Part shown: piece by piece, positions 5,978 through 13,449 of the stretch
Layout: each line of letters starts with the position of its first letter
Numbering within the stretch: the stretch's first letter is position 1
Source: Prochlorococcus sp. AG-402-M15
GTDB taxonomy: Bacteria; Cyanobacteriota; Cyanobacteriia; PCC-6307; Cyanobiaceae
Length of the DNA stretch: 64,000 nt
NCBI GenBank assembly: GCA_003216615.1
Contig: QCIP01000006.1
Location: forward strand, 1 to 64,000
Reading direction: 5' to 3'
Program-made: the position numbers and the translations under genes
Notes under the pieces: generated by a model
Told to the model about the DNA's origin: nothing
The model's input: the letters and a program-made list of their open reading frames with translations, nothing else
Databases searched by the model: none

Positions 5978-6763
5978 TTATTTGCGAAATTTAGGAATCA
6001 AAAGTGTGGCAACGCAAATTACGCTTATTGCAGGTCCTGGAGACAAGTTAAAAAGTAGAGACAAAATAAAGCCCAGAAGTGAAATACATAATCCAAAGAG
6101 TGATGATCGTATCATTGCAATCCTAAGACTTTGAGCTTTATCTAGCCCTAACAAAGTAGGTGATGAGAGAAGTGCGATCACAAGAATAACTCCAACTGCG
6201 GACATCGAACTAACAATTACTAATGATGTAGTAAAGCTAAGGGCAAGGTTTAAAAAAGAAACATTTATACCACTTGCAGATGCACCTTCTGGATCTAATC
6301 CCACATAAACAACTTTTTCATATCCAAAAGCCATTAAAAGCATAAATACTGAAAATGCAATTATTGTTTCAAGTAAATCCTCAAAATTTGCTACAAACAA
6401 ATCTCCAAACAGCACAGTTTCTAAATCGATCCTTATTCCGAGCAGAGGAATAAGGATAACTCCAAATCCCAGCATACCCGCAAGAATAGTATTCATAACT
6501 GCTTCATAATTCTCACTTTTTCTATTAGTTAAGCTTTCAGCAACTACAGAGCCTAAAAGGCCGCTAACAACTCCTCCAATTGATGGATTTACCCCAAATG
6601 CATAAGCAAGTGCAAGGCCAGGAAGCACACAATGAGAAATTAAATTAACTTGTAATAATCGTTTATGTGTTATTAATACAGTTCCCATTGCTGGACATAA
6701 GATCCCAGAGAATATAGTTACTATTAAAGGAAGAAACCACCAATTGTTATTAATAAAAGACAT
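5978..6763 (-). CDS. znuB: Zinc ABC transporter permease
   Basis: A 261-residue membrane protein of the ABC-3 family (ZnuB/MntB type), with about eight hydrophobic helices. Seen: 'GTVLITHKRLLQVNLISHCVLPGLALAYAFG' style segments near residues 27-57, and the coupling region around 'GLDPEGASASGINV' (residues 155-168) that contacts the ATPase. Members move zinc or manganese across the inner membrane. Here the neighbours zur, znuC and znuA make zinc the likely substrate. It starts 17 bases from the zur start on the opposite strand, and znuC lies beyond zur in the same direction, so the permease has either its own promoter or is read through the antisense of zur. Confidence 0.88.
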   Translation of the reverse strand: MSFINNNWWFLPLIVTIFSGILCPAMGTVLITHKRLLQVNLISHCVLPGLALAYAFGVNPSIGGVVSGLLGSVVAESLTNRKSENYEAVMNTILAGMLGFGVILIPLLGIRIDLETVLFGDLFVANFEDLLETIIAFSVFMLLMAFGYEKVVYVGLDPEGASASGINVSFLNLALSFTTSLVIVSSMSAVGVILVIALLSSPTLLGLDKAQSLRIAMIRSSLFGLCISLLGFILSLLFNLSPGPAISVICVATLLIPKFRK

Positions 6764-6780
6764 TATTCGAATGATTCGTT

Positions 6781-7215
6781 ATGATCAAAAATGCGGGACA
6801 AAAAAAGATTTCGGAAACAATGGTAACTAAGTCTGACATTACCCAAAGACAAGAACAACTTCTTGAAGAACTTAATAAATGCGAGGATGAATTGAGCGGA
6901 CAAGAATTGCATAGACAGTTGATCAATAAAGGCAAATCTATGGGATTGACCACTGTTTATAGAAATCTGCAAATTTTGATAAAGCATGGATTAATTCGTT
7001 CTAGACATCTCCCTACTGGTGAAGTACTTTATACTCCTGTTGATAGAGATATTCATCATTTGACATGCGTTCAATGTGGAGAGACGTCGAAAATGGAAGG
7101 TTGTCCGGTTAAAGATATTCATGCCCCTAAAAAAAATCCAAAAAAGTTTCAACTTTTGTTTCATACCCTCGAATATTTCGGCCTTTGCCAAAACTGTTAT
7201 CAAGCTCAAAATTAA
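6781..7215 (+). CDS. zur: Fur-family zinc uptake regulator
   Basis: A 144-residue Fur-family repressor. It has the N-terminal winged helix ('GQELHRQLINKGKSMGLTTVYRNLQILIKHGLI', about 40-72) with the recognition helix 'LTTVYRNL', then the dimerisation domain. Two CxxC pairs (C96/C99 and C136/C139) form the structural zinc site, and 'DIHHLTC' supplies His residues for metal sensing. Location between znuB and znuC supports Zur rather than Fur. A second start at ATG 6820 (MVTKSDITQRQ) is equally good and would remove 13 residues. It should repress the znu genes when zinc is plentiful, acting at the palindrome before znuA. Confidence 0.85.
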   Translation: MIKNAGQKKISETMVTKSDITQRQEQLLEELNKCEDELSGQELHRQLINKGKSMGLTTVYRNLQILIKHGLIRSRHLPTGEVLYTPVDRDIHHLTCVQCGETSKMEGCPVKDIHAPKKNPKKFQLLFHTLEYFGLCQNCYQAQN

Positions 7216-7228
7216 GAAGGAACATTTT

Positions 7229-7999
7229 CTAATCACAGGAATTATTTTCCTTTATTGAACTGATGTTTATTTCCTCTAATTGATCTTTTATTTGATCAGG
7301 ACTACCAACTGCTAAAACACTTTTATCAAGAACTATTACTTGATCGTAGTTATTTAGAGACTTACCCCAATCATGGCTACTTACAAGTAAAGAAAGGCCC
7401 GCATCTGCAAGTTGACGAACAATTTTTAAAAAATCCTCTTTTGCAGGGGGATCCAATGCAGCACAAGGTTCATCTAAAAGAAATATTTTTGCCGGGGACA
7501 TAAGAGTTTTTGCTAATAGAGCTCTTTGTTGCTGTCCTCCTGAAAGAGAATCGAGTCTTCTATTAGCCAAATTAGCAATTCCTACTCTTTGCATTGTCGC
7601 CTCTAATTCACAACATTTATTAATCCAAGAATTAGGATATGCTAAAAGAGCCTTGATTTGAAAGGGGTTTTTGCTTCTTGATTTTGAATACTTTATTTGA
7701 CCAAGAGATACCAATTTTTCAACTGTAATGGGAAACTTCCAATTCATAGAACTTCTTTGAGGCATAAGTGCCACAAGAGATCTAGATCTATATAAATTTT
7801 CATCGTCAATTTTTATTTCACCTTTATCTGGAGTATTTTGTCCTTGCAATATCCTCAAAAGAGTGGATTTACCGGCGCCGTTTGGGCCTACTAGCGCTGT
7901 TAGAGTTCCAGGTTTAATCTCAACCGATACCTTATTTAAAACTGGCTTACTTTTTTTTGTGTATGCAAAGGTTAAATTTTCAGCGACTAAAGTAGCCAT
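7229..7999 (-). CDS. znuC: Zinc ABC transporter ATP-binding protein
   Basis: A 256-residue ABC ATPase of the manganese/zinc/iron chelate type. Seen: Walker A GPNGAGKST (38-46), a Q-loop 'MPQRSSMNWKFP', signature LSGGQQQRA (152-160), Walker B FLLDEP (173-178) and switch His in 'LLVSSHDWG'. It powers zinc import with the ZnuB permease. The gene ends 13 bases from the zur stop on the other strand and its start faces znuA across a 138-base divergent control region containing a Zur box. Confidence 0.9.
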   Translation of the reverse strand: MATLVAENLTFAYTKKSKPVLNKVSVEIKPGTLTALVGPNGAGKSTLLRILQGQNTPDKGEIKIDDENLYRSRSLVALMPQRSSMNWKFPITVEKLVSLGQIKYSKSRSKNPFQIKALLAYPNSWINKCCELEATMQRVGIANLANRRLDSLSGGQQQRALLAKTLMSPAKIFLLDEPCAALDPPAKEDFLKIVRQLADAGLSLLVSSHDWGKSLNNYDQVIVLDKSVLAVGSPDQIKDQLEEINISSIKENNSCD

Positions 8000-8039
8000 T
8001 AAATAATCTTCATGAAAAAAGTCACTTTACAAGTTTACC

Positions 8040-8062
8040 AATAATACAAGCTACGTATTATT
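8040..8062. repeat. Inverted repeat in the znuC-znuA control region
   Basis: AATAATAC (8040-8047) and GTATTATT (8055-8062) form an eight-base perfect inverted repeat with a seven-base spacer. It lies 41 bases before the znuC start. It could be a second operator serving znuC or a hairpin in its leader; there is no T-run to make it a terminator. Confidence 0.35.
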
Positions 8063-8100
8063 TTCATAACATTTGATACCTTTTCTTGTCATGCGTAATG

Positions 8101-8117
8101 AAAATGATTATCATTTT
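8101..8117. promoter_or_regulatory. Zur box before znuA
   Basis: AAAATGATTATCATTTT is a 17-base perfect palindrome centred on T8109, the typical cyanobacterial Zur/Fur operator form with an odd centre. It lies 20 bases before the znuA start and 101 bases before the znuC start, so it can control both divergent genes. Confidence 0.8.
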
Positions 8118-8126
8118 TTAGTATTA

Positions 8127-8132
8127 TATAAT
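8127..8132 (+). promoter_or_regulatory. Candidate -10 box of znuA
   Basis: TATAAT lies only five bases before the ATG at 8138 and ten bases after the Zur box. If it is used, transcription would start at or within a few bases of the ATG, giving a leaderless or nearly leaderless mRNA whose promoter is occluded by Zur. Confidence 0.4.
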
Positions 8133-8137
8133 TATTT

Positions 8138-9655
8138 ATGTCAATTTTTAAAAGACTTTTAACAAATAAAACAGTTTCAAATAAGTCAATTATTAAAAAT
8201 TCCGTGATCGCGGGAACGATAATTTTTTCTGGTTTTGGGCAGGATGTCATGGCTAAAGGAAAGTCATATGTAGCAGTTGAACCACTAGTTTGTGATTTAG
8301 TTAAATCAATTGCATTACCTTCTGACGAAGTTACATGCTTAGTAGATAGAAAACAGGATGTTCATGACTTAAAGATAAATCCGAGACAAGCTCAATTACT
8401 AAATAGCGCAGACAAAGTATTCACTCTTGGTAAAGAAATGACTCCAAGTATGAGAAATTGGGAAAGTAAAAAGAATACTGTTGTTGTAGGTGTTAGTGCA
8501 ATAGAAGTAGATGATCACTCAGACCATGGTGGACATGATGATCATGCTGAACATTCAGCTAAGGTAGATGATCATTCTGATCATGGAGGTCACGATGATC
8601 ACTCAGACCATGGTGGACATGATGATCATGCTGAAGGTGATTTCGAATGGGCAGGTAAATTCCAGCTTTCTAAGGGTTCCTACAAATGGTCATTTGAAAA
8701 GGTTGATGGCGAATATGCAGATCCTGCAATGAAGATGGTGATTCTCAAATCTAATGATATAGAAGGTTCTGAAGATTTAGCTAAAGAATTATTAGGATCT
8801 AAAGACTCAATAAGCAGGAAAAATAATGGTACTTTGATCGCAAGTGATAAAGCTTTTATTCTTAACTTTGATCAAAGAAAAGAAAGCACTGTTTTTAATG
8901 TGGAAATCAAAGAAGATGGTCAATATATTTTCTTTACTGAACACATGCCTTTTGAGTTTGAAGCAACTCAACACTTTTTTAAAGACGTTTTAAATAGTGA
9001 TGTCGAACCAATAGCACAAGTACCAGACGAGGGAGAGGGGCATCATCACCATCATGACCATGGAGGACTAGATCCTCATGTTTGGCATGATCCACATAAC
9101 ATCATTAAAATGGGCAATGTAATAAGTAAAAGTTTAAAGAAAGATATTTCAATTTTTAATGGAGGGGACAGAAAACTAATTAATGAAAGATTCGAAAAAG
9201 TTGATTCTATTTTAGAAAACTTAGATAGTTGGATCGTCAAACAAGTAAGCTCTATTCCTGAGGAAAACAGAGTAATTGTATCTAAACACAAAGCTATGGA
9301 ATACTATGGAGATGCTTTTGGTTTTGAAACTATTAGTTTACTTGACTTTCTTGGTGACTCCTCAAGCTTAAGACCAGAGAACATAAGTTCTACTTTGAAC
9401 ATGCTTAATGAAGAGAATGTTCAGGCAATATTTCCAGAACAAATTCCAGCATCTAAGTTATTAAAAAACTTAAGTAGACAAAGTTCGGTTCCTTTAGCTC
9501 CTAATCAAATATTTGTTGATGGATTGATGATGGATGGTAATACGATTTCAGTAGCTGTTCACAACACTTGTACAATTGTTGATTCATTAGGTGGAAGCTG
9601 TGATAAAGAGTCTGGCTCCAATTTTGAGTCTGAATGGTACAAACTTTCAGATTAA
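8138..9655 (+). CDS. znuA: Zinc-binding protein ZnuA with His-rich loop and extra module
   Basis: A 505-residue cluster A-I substrate-binding protein; usual ZnuA length is near 310. An N-terminal signal region ends around 'DVMAKG' (residue 36-41). Expected zinc ligands are H76 ('DVHDLK'), H314 ('LDPHVWHDPHN') and H384 ('VSKHKAMEYY'), plus an acidic residue near D461. Residues 125-166 are a His/Asp-rich repeat (units like DDHSDHGGHDDHAE), and residues 302-308 a second His run. Between them, residues 168-292, lies an inserted module starting 'FEWAGKFQLSKGSYKW' that resembles part of the next gene. The protein captures zinc in the periplasm for ZnuBC. It is controlled by the Zur box just upstream and is followed after 77 bases by the COG0523 GTPase. 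Confidence 0.88.
   Translation: MSIFKRLLTNKTVSNKSIIKNSVIAGTIIFSGFGQDVMAKGKSYVAVEPLVCDLVKSIALPSDEVTCLVDRKQDVHDLKINPRQAQLLNSADKVFTLGKEMTPSMRNWESKKNTVVVGVSAIEVDDHSDHGGHDDHAEHSAKVDDHSDHGGHDDHSDHGGHDDHAEGDFEWAGKFQLSKGSYKWSFEKVDGEYADPAMKMVILKSNDIEGSEDLAKELLGSKDSISRKNNGTLIASDKAFILNFDQRKESTVFNVEIKEDGQYIFFTEHMPFEFEATQHFFKDVLNSDVEPIAQVPDEGEGHHHHHDHGGLDPHVWHDPHNIIKMGNVISKSLKKDISIFNGGDRKLINERFEKVDSILENLDSWIVKQVSSIPEENRVIVSKHKAMEYYGDAFGFETISLLDFLGDSSSLRPENISSTLNMLNEENVQAIFPEQIPASKLLKNLSRQSSVPLAPNQIFVDGLMMDGNTISVAVHNTCTIVDSLGGSCDKESGSNFESEWYKLSD
8510..8635 (+). repeat. 42-base direct repeats encoding His-rich units
   Basis: Two identical 42-base copies, 8510-8551 and 8594-8635, encode the DDHSDHGGHDDHAE unit of ZnuA. 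A partial, diverged copy lies between them (8567-8593). The exact identity of the outer copies points to recent duplication or ongoing copy-number change. Confidence 0.8.
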
Positions 9656-9732
9656 ATTTTTCTAATAAAAACGGTTTTCATTCCTTATTTTTACTATTAT
9701 TAAACTATTGTTTATTTAGTAAGAATAAGTAA

Positions 9733-11088
9733 ATGAGTATAAAAGATAAAGTTCCCGTAACTATCCTTACTGGATTCCTTGGCTCAGGGAAAACAACTCT
9801 GCTTAATAGAATATTAAGTGAGGAGCACGGGAAACGAATAGCTGTAATTGAGAATGAATACGGTGAGGTAGGTATAGATCAAGGACTCGTAATTAATGCC
9901 GACGAAGAAGTATTTGAGATGTCAAATGGGTGCATTTGTTGTACTGTTCGCGGGGATTTAATAAGAGTACTTGGCAACCTTATGAAAAGAAGAGATAAGT
10001 TTGACTATGTTTTAGTAGAAACGACAGGATTAGCAGATCCAGGCCCAGTTGCTCAGACTTTTTTCATGGATGAAGAAATTAGTTCCGAATTTACTCTCGA
10101 TGGAATTGTGACTTTAGTTGATGCTGCACATATTGATCAGCAATTAGGAAGAAGTGATGAAAGTTCAGAACAAGTTGCATTTGCAGATGTTCTTGTCCTA
10201 AATAAAACTGATTTAGTCTCTGATGATGCTCTAGATACTCTTGAATCGAGATTGAGAGATATGAACCGAATGACTCGAATCATTCGAGCCGAGAAAGCCC
10301 AAGTACCCATCGAAACAGTCCTAAATCTAAGTGCATTTGATCTCGATCAGATCCTTATACGCAGACCAACATTTCTTGAACCAGAATATCCTTTTGAATG
10401 GACAGGTGTTTACGATCTTGCTGCAGGAAAATATGAATTAATTTTAGAAGAAGGACCCGATCCTGAAATGTCGTTAGTTGCTTTTACAGATCAAGGATCA
10501 ACCGAGGAAGAACTTAAAGATGGTGCTGAATCCTCCGTAAGACTTTATGCAGAAAAAGCTAAAAGCTTAGAACCTGGGAATATCATTCCATTTGGAGAAC
10601 ATATAAATCTTAAATTGGAGGATAAAGGAAATAAATCATTCATATTAGATATCAATAAGGGATCAAAGATAGGTTTATATACACAGCACACTGCTGAAGA
10701 ATTCAATATGAAAATCATAAATATCGGTAAAAATAATCCAAAAGAGATTCCATTTAATATTGAAAGATTCTGGCAAGCTGAGCACGAACACGATGATGAA
10801 GTAACGTCAATTGCAATTGAACGATTTGGAGATGTTGATCCAGAAAAACTTAATACTTGGTTGGGCAGACTTCTTTCGGAAAAAGGTGTGGATATATTTA
10901 GAACAAAAGGGTTCATTAGCTACTCAGGAAACCCACAGAGAATAGTTTTCCAAGGGGTGCATATGCTATTTACAGCGCAACCTGATAAAGAATGGGGTAA
11001 CGAACCTCGTAGAAACCAACTTGTTTTTATAGGTAGGAATTTAGACGAGAAAGAGATGCGAGAAGGTTTTGAAAAATGCCTGATATAG
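9733..11088 (+). CDS. COG0523 (CobW/ZagA-type) GTPase, zinc metallochaperone
   Basis: A 451-residue G3E-family GTPase. Seen: Walker A GFLGSGKTT (14-22), the metal-binding C-x-C-C motif C67-I-C-C70 in 'MSNGCICCTVRGDL', the Walker B/G3 region 'YVLVETTGLADPGPV' (92-106), NKTDL (157-161) and the C-terminal CobW domain ('FISYSGNPQRIVFQGV'). Between the G domain and the C-terminal domain, about residues 221-335, sits an extra module beginning 'FEWTGVYDLAAGKYEL' that resembles the insert of ZnuA upstream. An acidic-His stretch 'AEHEHDDE' follows. Known members hand zinc to target enzymes under zinc shortage. Synteny with znuA and zur supports that role over cobalamin synthesis. Confidence 0.85.
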   Translation: MSIKDKVPVTILTGFLGSGKTTLLNRILSEEHGKRIAVIENEYGEVGIDQGLVINADEEVFEMSNGCICCTVRGDLIRVLGNLMKRRDKFDYVLVETTGLADPGPVAQTFFMDEEISSEFTLDGIVTLVDAAHIDQQLGRSDESSEQVAFADVLVLNKTDLVSDDALDTLESRLRDMNRMTRIIRAEKAQVPIETVLNLSAFDLDQILIRRPTFLEPEYPFEWTGVYDLAAGKYELILEEGPDPEMSLVAFTDQGSTEEELKDGAESSVRLYAEKAKSLEPGNIIPFGEHINLKLEDKGNKSFILDINKGSKIGLYTQHTAEEFNMKIINIGKNNPKEIPFNIERFWQAEHEHDDEVTSIAIERFGDVDPEKLNTWLGRLLSEKGVDIFRTKGFISYSGNPQRIVFQGVHMLFTAQPDKEWGNEPRRNQLVFIGRNLDEKEMREGFEKCLI

Positions 11089-12134
11089 AATCATTTAGCC
11101 CAAGAGGTATGTTCCACGAGGGATGGACAGCTGAAGTTAATGATTATGCAATAGTTTGTGGTTGGGCTATTAAAGGAAAGTTATTCATTGTTGGGGATGT
11201 AGCAGGAGGTATTTTTGCCTTTGAAGGAGATACTGGGAAAATTATTTGGAAAAAAGAAAATACACACTCTAGTGGTCTTCTAGCAATGTCCATTCATCCA
11301 GAAGGAGAGATTTTTGCAACTTCCGGTCAAGATGGGGATATTCAAATATATAATTGCCACGAAGGTAAAGTAATTAAAACTCTCGATCTTGGCAAGGGTT
11401 GGGTAGAGCATCTTAAGTGGTCAAATGATGGCTTATTTCTTGCAGTAGCTTCTTCAAAAAAAGTATATGTTTTTAACGAAATTGGTGAAGAAAAATGGGT
11501 CTCAGATGATCATCCAAGCACAGTGAGTGCAATAAAATGGTCAAATAATAATGAGCTAGCTACAGCCTGCTACGGGAGAGTAACATTCTTTGACATATTA
11601 AATAATAAAACGAATCAAAAACTCGAGTGGCAAGGATCATTAGTCTCAATGGAATTAAGTCCTGATGGTGATATAGTCGCCTGCGGGAGTCAAGACAATT
11701 CAGTTCATTTTTGGAGAAGATCAACCGGAATGGATGCTGAAATGACAGGATACCCAGGAAAACCTAGTCATCTTTCCTTTGATGATAGTGGAAAATTATT
11801 AGCAACTAGTGGTAGCGAGAGAATCACAGTATGGAGCTTTATAGGTGACGGTCCTGAGGGAACTATGCCGGGAGAGCTATGGCACCATACCGAACCTATT
11901 TCTAGCCTAGCCTTTTCAAATAAAGGCATGCTTGTAGCTTCCGGATCTAGAGATGGTTCTGTTGTCGCAAGTTTTCTAAAAAAAGACGGTAATGGTGACC
12001 CAGTTGGGGCTGCATTCGCAGGCGATTTAGTGGGTGCACTTTCGTGGAGACCTGATGATTGTGCACTAGCTGCAGTTAACGCCAAAGGTGTGGTAAATGT
12101 ATGGAAATTTAAAGTTCGTACTAATTCTTTTTGA
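11076..12134 (+). CDS. WD40 repeat protein linked to the zinc GTPase
   Basis: A 352-residue protein made of WD40-type repeats, probably seven blades. Recurrent blade endings are visible: 'IFAFEGDTGKIIWK', 'DIQIYNCHEGKVIKTL', 'SVHFWRRSTG', 'RITVWSF' and the closing 'GVVNVWKFKVR', each preceded by G-x-D/S-G-x or S-x-D-x turns. It is a predicted interaction platform, cytoplasmic, without signal peptide. Its start overlaps the end of the GTPase gene by 13 bases in another frame, so translation is probably coupled and the products may form a complex. WD40 proteins next to COG0523 genes suggest a target-recognition or scaffold role in metal delivery; this is inference. Confidence 0.8.
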   Translation: MPDIESFSPRGMFHEGWTAEVNDYAIVCGWAIKGKLFIVGDVAGGIFAFEGDTGKIIWKKENTHSSGLLAMSIHPEGEIFATSGQDGDIQIYNCHEGKVIKTLDLGKGWVEHLKWSNDGLFLAVASSKKVYVFNEIGEEKWVSDDHPSTVSAIKWSNNNELATACYGRVTFFDILNNKTNQKLEWQGSLVSMELSPDGDIVACGSQDNSVHFWRRSTGMDAEMTGYPGKPSHLSFDDSGKLLATSGSERITVWSFIGDGPEGTMPGELWHHTEPISSLAFSNKGMLVASGSRDGSVVASFLKKDGNGDPVGAAFAGDLVGALSWRPDDCALAAVNAKGVVNVWKFKVRTNSF

Positions 12135-12168
12135 AGGAATTTAAGCAGGAAAATAAAAATCATTCAAA

Positions 12169-12324
12169 CTACCAATAGTTTGCTTTTAAATGTCTTTCCA
12201 TACAAATGACCTCACAGTCTTTATCTATACCTTTTGGGTGAATATCGCAATATGAAAGGCATTGAAAATATTCATCTATCGGATTAGATTTCTCGATTTT
12301 ACTATCTTCTTTTAAATCTCTCAT
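12169..12324 (-). CDS. 51-residue protein with twin CX3C motif
   Basis: ATG (12322-12324) to TAG encodes a small protein with four cysteines at residues 22, 26, 37 and 41: C-x3-C, ten residues, C-x3-C, in 'YFQCLSYCDIHPKGID' and 'CEVICMERHLK'. The compact spacing suggests two disulfides pinning a helical hairpin, or a metal site. It ends HLKANYW. No signal peptide. It converges with the WD40 gene. The conserved-looking Cys and aromatic residues support a real gene even though it is short. Family not named. Confidence 0.6.
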   Translation of the reverse strand: MRDLKEDSKIEKSNPIDEYFQCLSYCDIHPKGIDKDCEVICMERHLKANYW

Positions 12325-12606
12325 AAAAGATTTCCTTAATTATTTAAAATCAAGATAGACGGATTCAATATAAAAAGAAATAAGCAAAACTTACTAAAAA
12401 TCTCAAAAAAAAAAGCGATTGATTACTACTTTCGGACATTTTTAATTAAAAAGCAATGCGTATAAAAACGGATTGTTTTTAGAGAAATATTTTCCTAATT
12501 TTATATTGTTGAGTTCTAGGAGGTCTTTCAAAATGATCGATAGCCTGCCTGAAATTTCGGAATAAACCTAACTAATTTAATTAACTGCTCCAATTATTTT
12601 TTATTA

Positions 12607-12696
12607 ATGTCTAAGCTTCCTTCTTCTGCATCGTTTAGGTGCCCTTTAAGAAACAAGCTTAATTCTAGAGTTTTTGCCCCAGTTAAAGACAATTAG
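12607..12696 (+). CDS. Possible 29-residue basic peptide
   Basis: ATG 12607 to TAG 12694-12696 encodes a basic, Ser-rich peptide (MSKLPSSASFRCPLRNK then LNSRVFAPVKDN). It lies inside the predicted 300-base transcript. The amino-acid mix is less A/T-driven than random frames here, which hints at coding, but no ribosome site or family is visible. Low confidence. Confidence 0.25.
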   Translation: MSKLPSSASFRCPLRNKLNSRVFAPVKDN

Positions 12697-12793
12697 TTAA
12701 TTTTGGTAAGCATTAGCTTAAAAGAAGTTAGAAACAAGGATCCATGATTTAGGTGCGTTATTAACTTCAGTAAAAATATAAGTAAGAGATGAA

Positions 12794-12821
12794 AGAGGGC
12801 TTAATAAAGCCCTCTTTTTTT
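12794..12821 (+). terminator. Rho-independent terminator
   Basis: AGAGGGCTT (12794-12802) pairs perfectly with AAGCCCTCT (12807-12815) around an AATA loop, followed by a T-run to 12821. It is one of the most G/C-rich stems in the window. Confidence 0.85.
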
Positions 12822-12886
12822 ATTTAATAAACAAGATGACTTTCTTCTATTTTTATAGATAATGATTAAAACAATAAAATTAAAAA

Positions 12887-13171
12887 ATGGTTCGATATTA
12901 TTGCCCATATTGCAATCCTAAATATCAATTTCAAAAACAATCCTCAAAAGGCACTTTGATTTGTGGCTTGTGCGGAGAGGATCTTGTAAAAAAACCATTT
13001 ATTAGGTTGAACCAGATAATAGCTTTAGTTGCTGCTTCATCATTTCTTCTACCGTTAATATATACTTTTATTTTTTTAATTAAAAATCAAATCAATCCTC
13101 CCAATAAAAATTATCAAGCAAATAATGAATATAAAATAACCATCAAAGATAAAATTTCAAAAAATTCTTAA
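12887..13171 (+). CDS. Zinc-ribbon membrane-anchored hypothetical protein
   Basis: A 94-residue protein with an N-terminal zinc ribbon, C6-x2-C9 ('YYCPYC') and C26-x2-C29 ('LICGLCGE'), then one membrane helix (about residues 43-66) and a charged, likely disordered tail. The spacing of the two knuckles is that of rubredoxin-like ribbons. The ribbon would face the cytoplasm if the anchor follows the positive-inside rule. No operon partner. Function unknown; the proximity to the zinc locus may be chance. Confidence 0.65.
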   Translation: MVRYYCPYCNPKYQFQKQSSKGTLICGLCGEDLVKKPFIRLNQIIALVAASSFLLPLIYTFIFLIKNQINPPNKNYQANNEYKITIKDKISKNS

Positions 13172-13184
13172 AATTCTTCCTAGG

Positions 13185-13424
13185 TCAACCTCTGCATAGA
13201 GATTTATTTAAACATGAATTTTTACTTTCAATATTCATTTGATCACTATTATTATTTAATTTATTTTCATTATTTATTGCTTCAACATTCTTTACACAAT
13301 GTTCTTTGCAACCACCATTAAATAAATTATGTGCATATAAATTGGAAATATTCGTAAGTAGTAAAAGAAAAATTATTTTATAAATTTGATAAAAATAAGA
13401 CTTTATTTTTAATATCATTTTCAC
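13185..13424 (-). CDS. Small exported Cys-containing hypothetical protein
   Basis: A 79-residue protein with a long basic-hydrophobic N-terminus ending 'NLYAHN', a likely signal peptide cut after A31. The mature part has four cysteines: C39-x3-C43 in 'GGCKEHC' and C71-x5-C77 near the end, separated by an Asn-rich linker. This suggests disulfides or metal binding outside the cytoplasm. No family recognised. It converges with the zinc-ribbon gene after 13 bases. Confidence 0.55.
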   Translation of the reverse strand: MKMILKIKSYFYQIYKIIFLLLLTNISNLYAHNLFNGGCKEHCVKNVEAINNENKLNNNSDQMNIESKNSCLNKSLCRG

Positions 13425-13449
13425 AGAATTAGTAAATAAATAATATCAG

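Larger units (their letters stand above)
12514..12821 (+). ncRNA. Candidate short transcript, possibly regulatory RNA with tiny frames
   Basis: TATATT at 12502-12507 is a fair -10, giving a start near 12,514, and a strong terminator ends the unit near 12,821, so a transcript of about 300 bases is predicted. Inside, AGGAGGT (12518-12524) lies nine bases before ATG 12533 of a ten-residue frame (MIDSLPEISE), and a 29-residue frame follows. No known RNA class (tmRNA, RNase P, SRP RNA, 6S) was recognised in it. It could be a leader-type RNA, a dual-function sRNA or an mRNA for very small proteins. Confidence 0.35.
12325..12886. other. Intergenic region with an orphan transcript-like unit
   Basis: No gene above 30 residues is seen in these 562 bases. 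The left part (12325-12500) is A/T-rich filler. From about 12,502 there is a -10-like box, a very strong ribosome site before a ten-residue frame, a 29-residue frame, and a strong plus-strand terminator at 12794-12821; these are listed separately. Confidence 0.5.

Noticed and set aside
6750-7236. Three minus-strand frames across zur
   Set aside because: They are shadows of the zur reading frame; none shows a domain, and zur has complete helix-turn-helix and Cys motifs.
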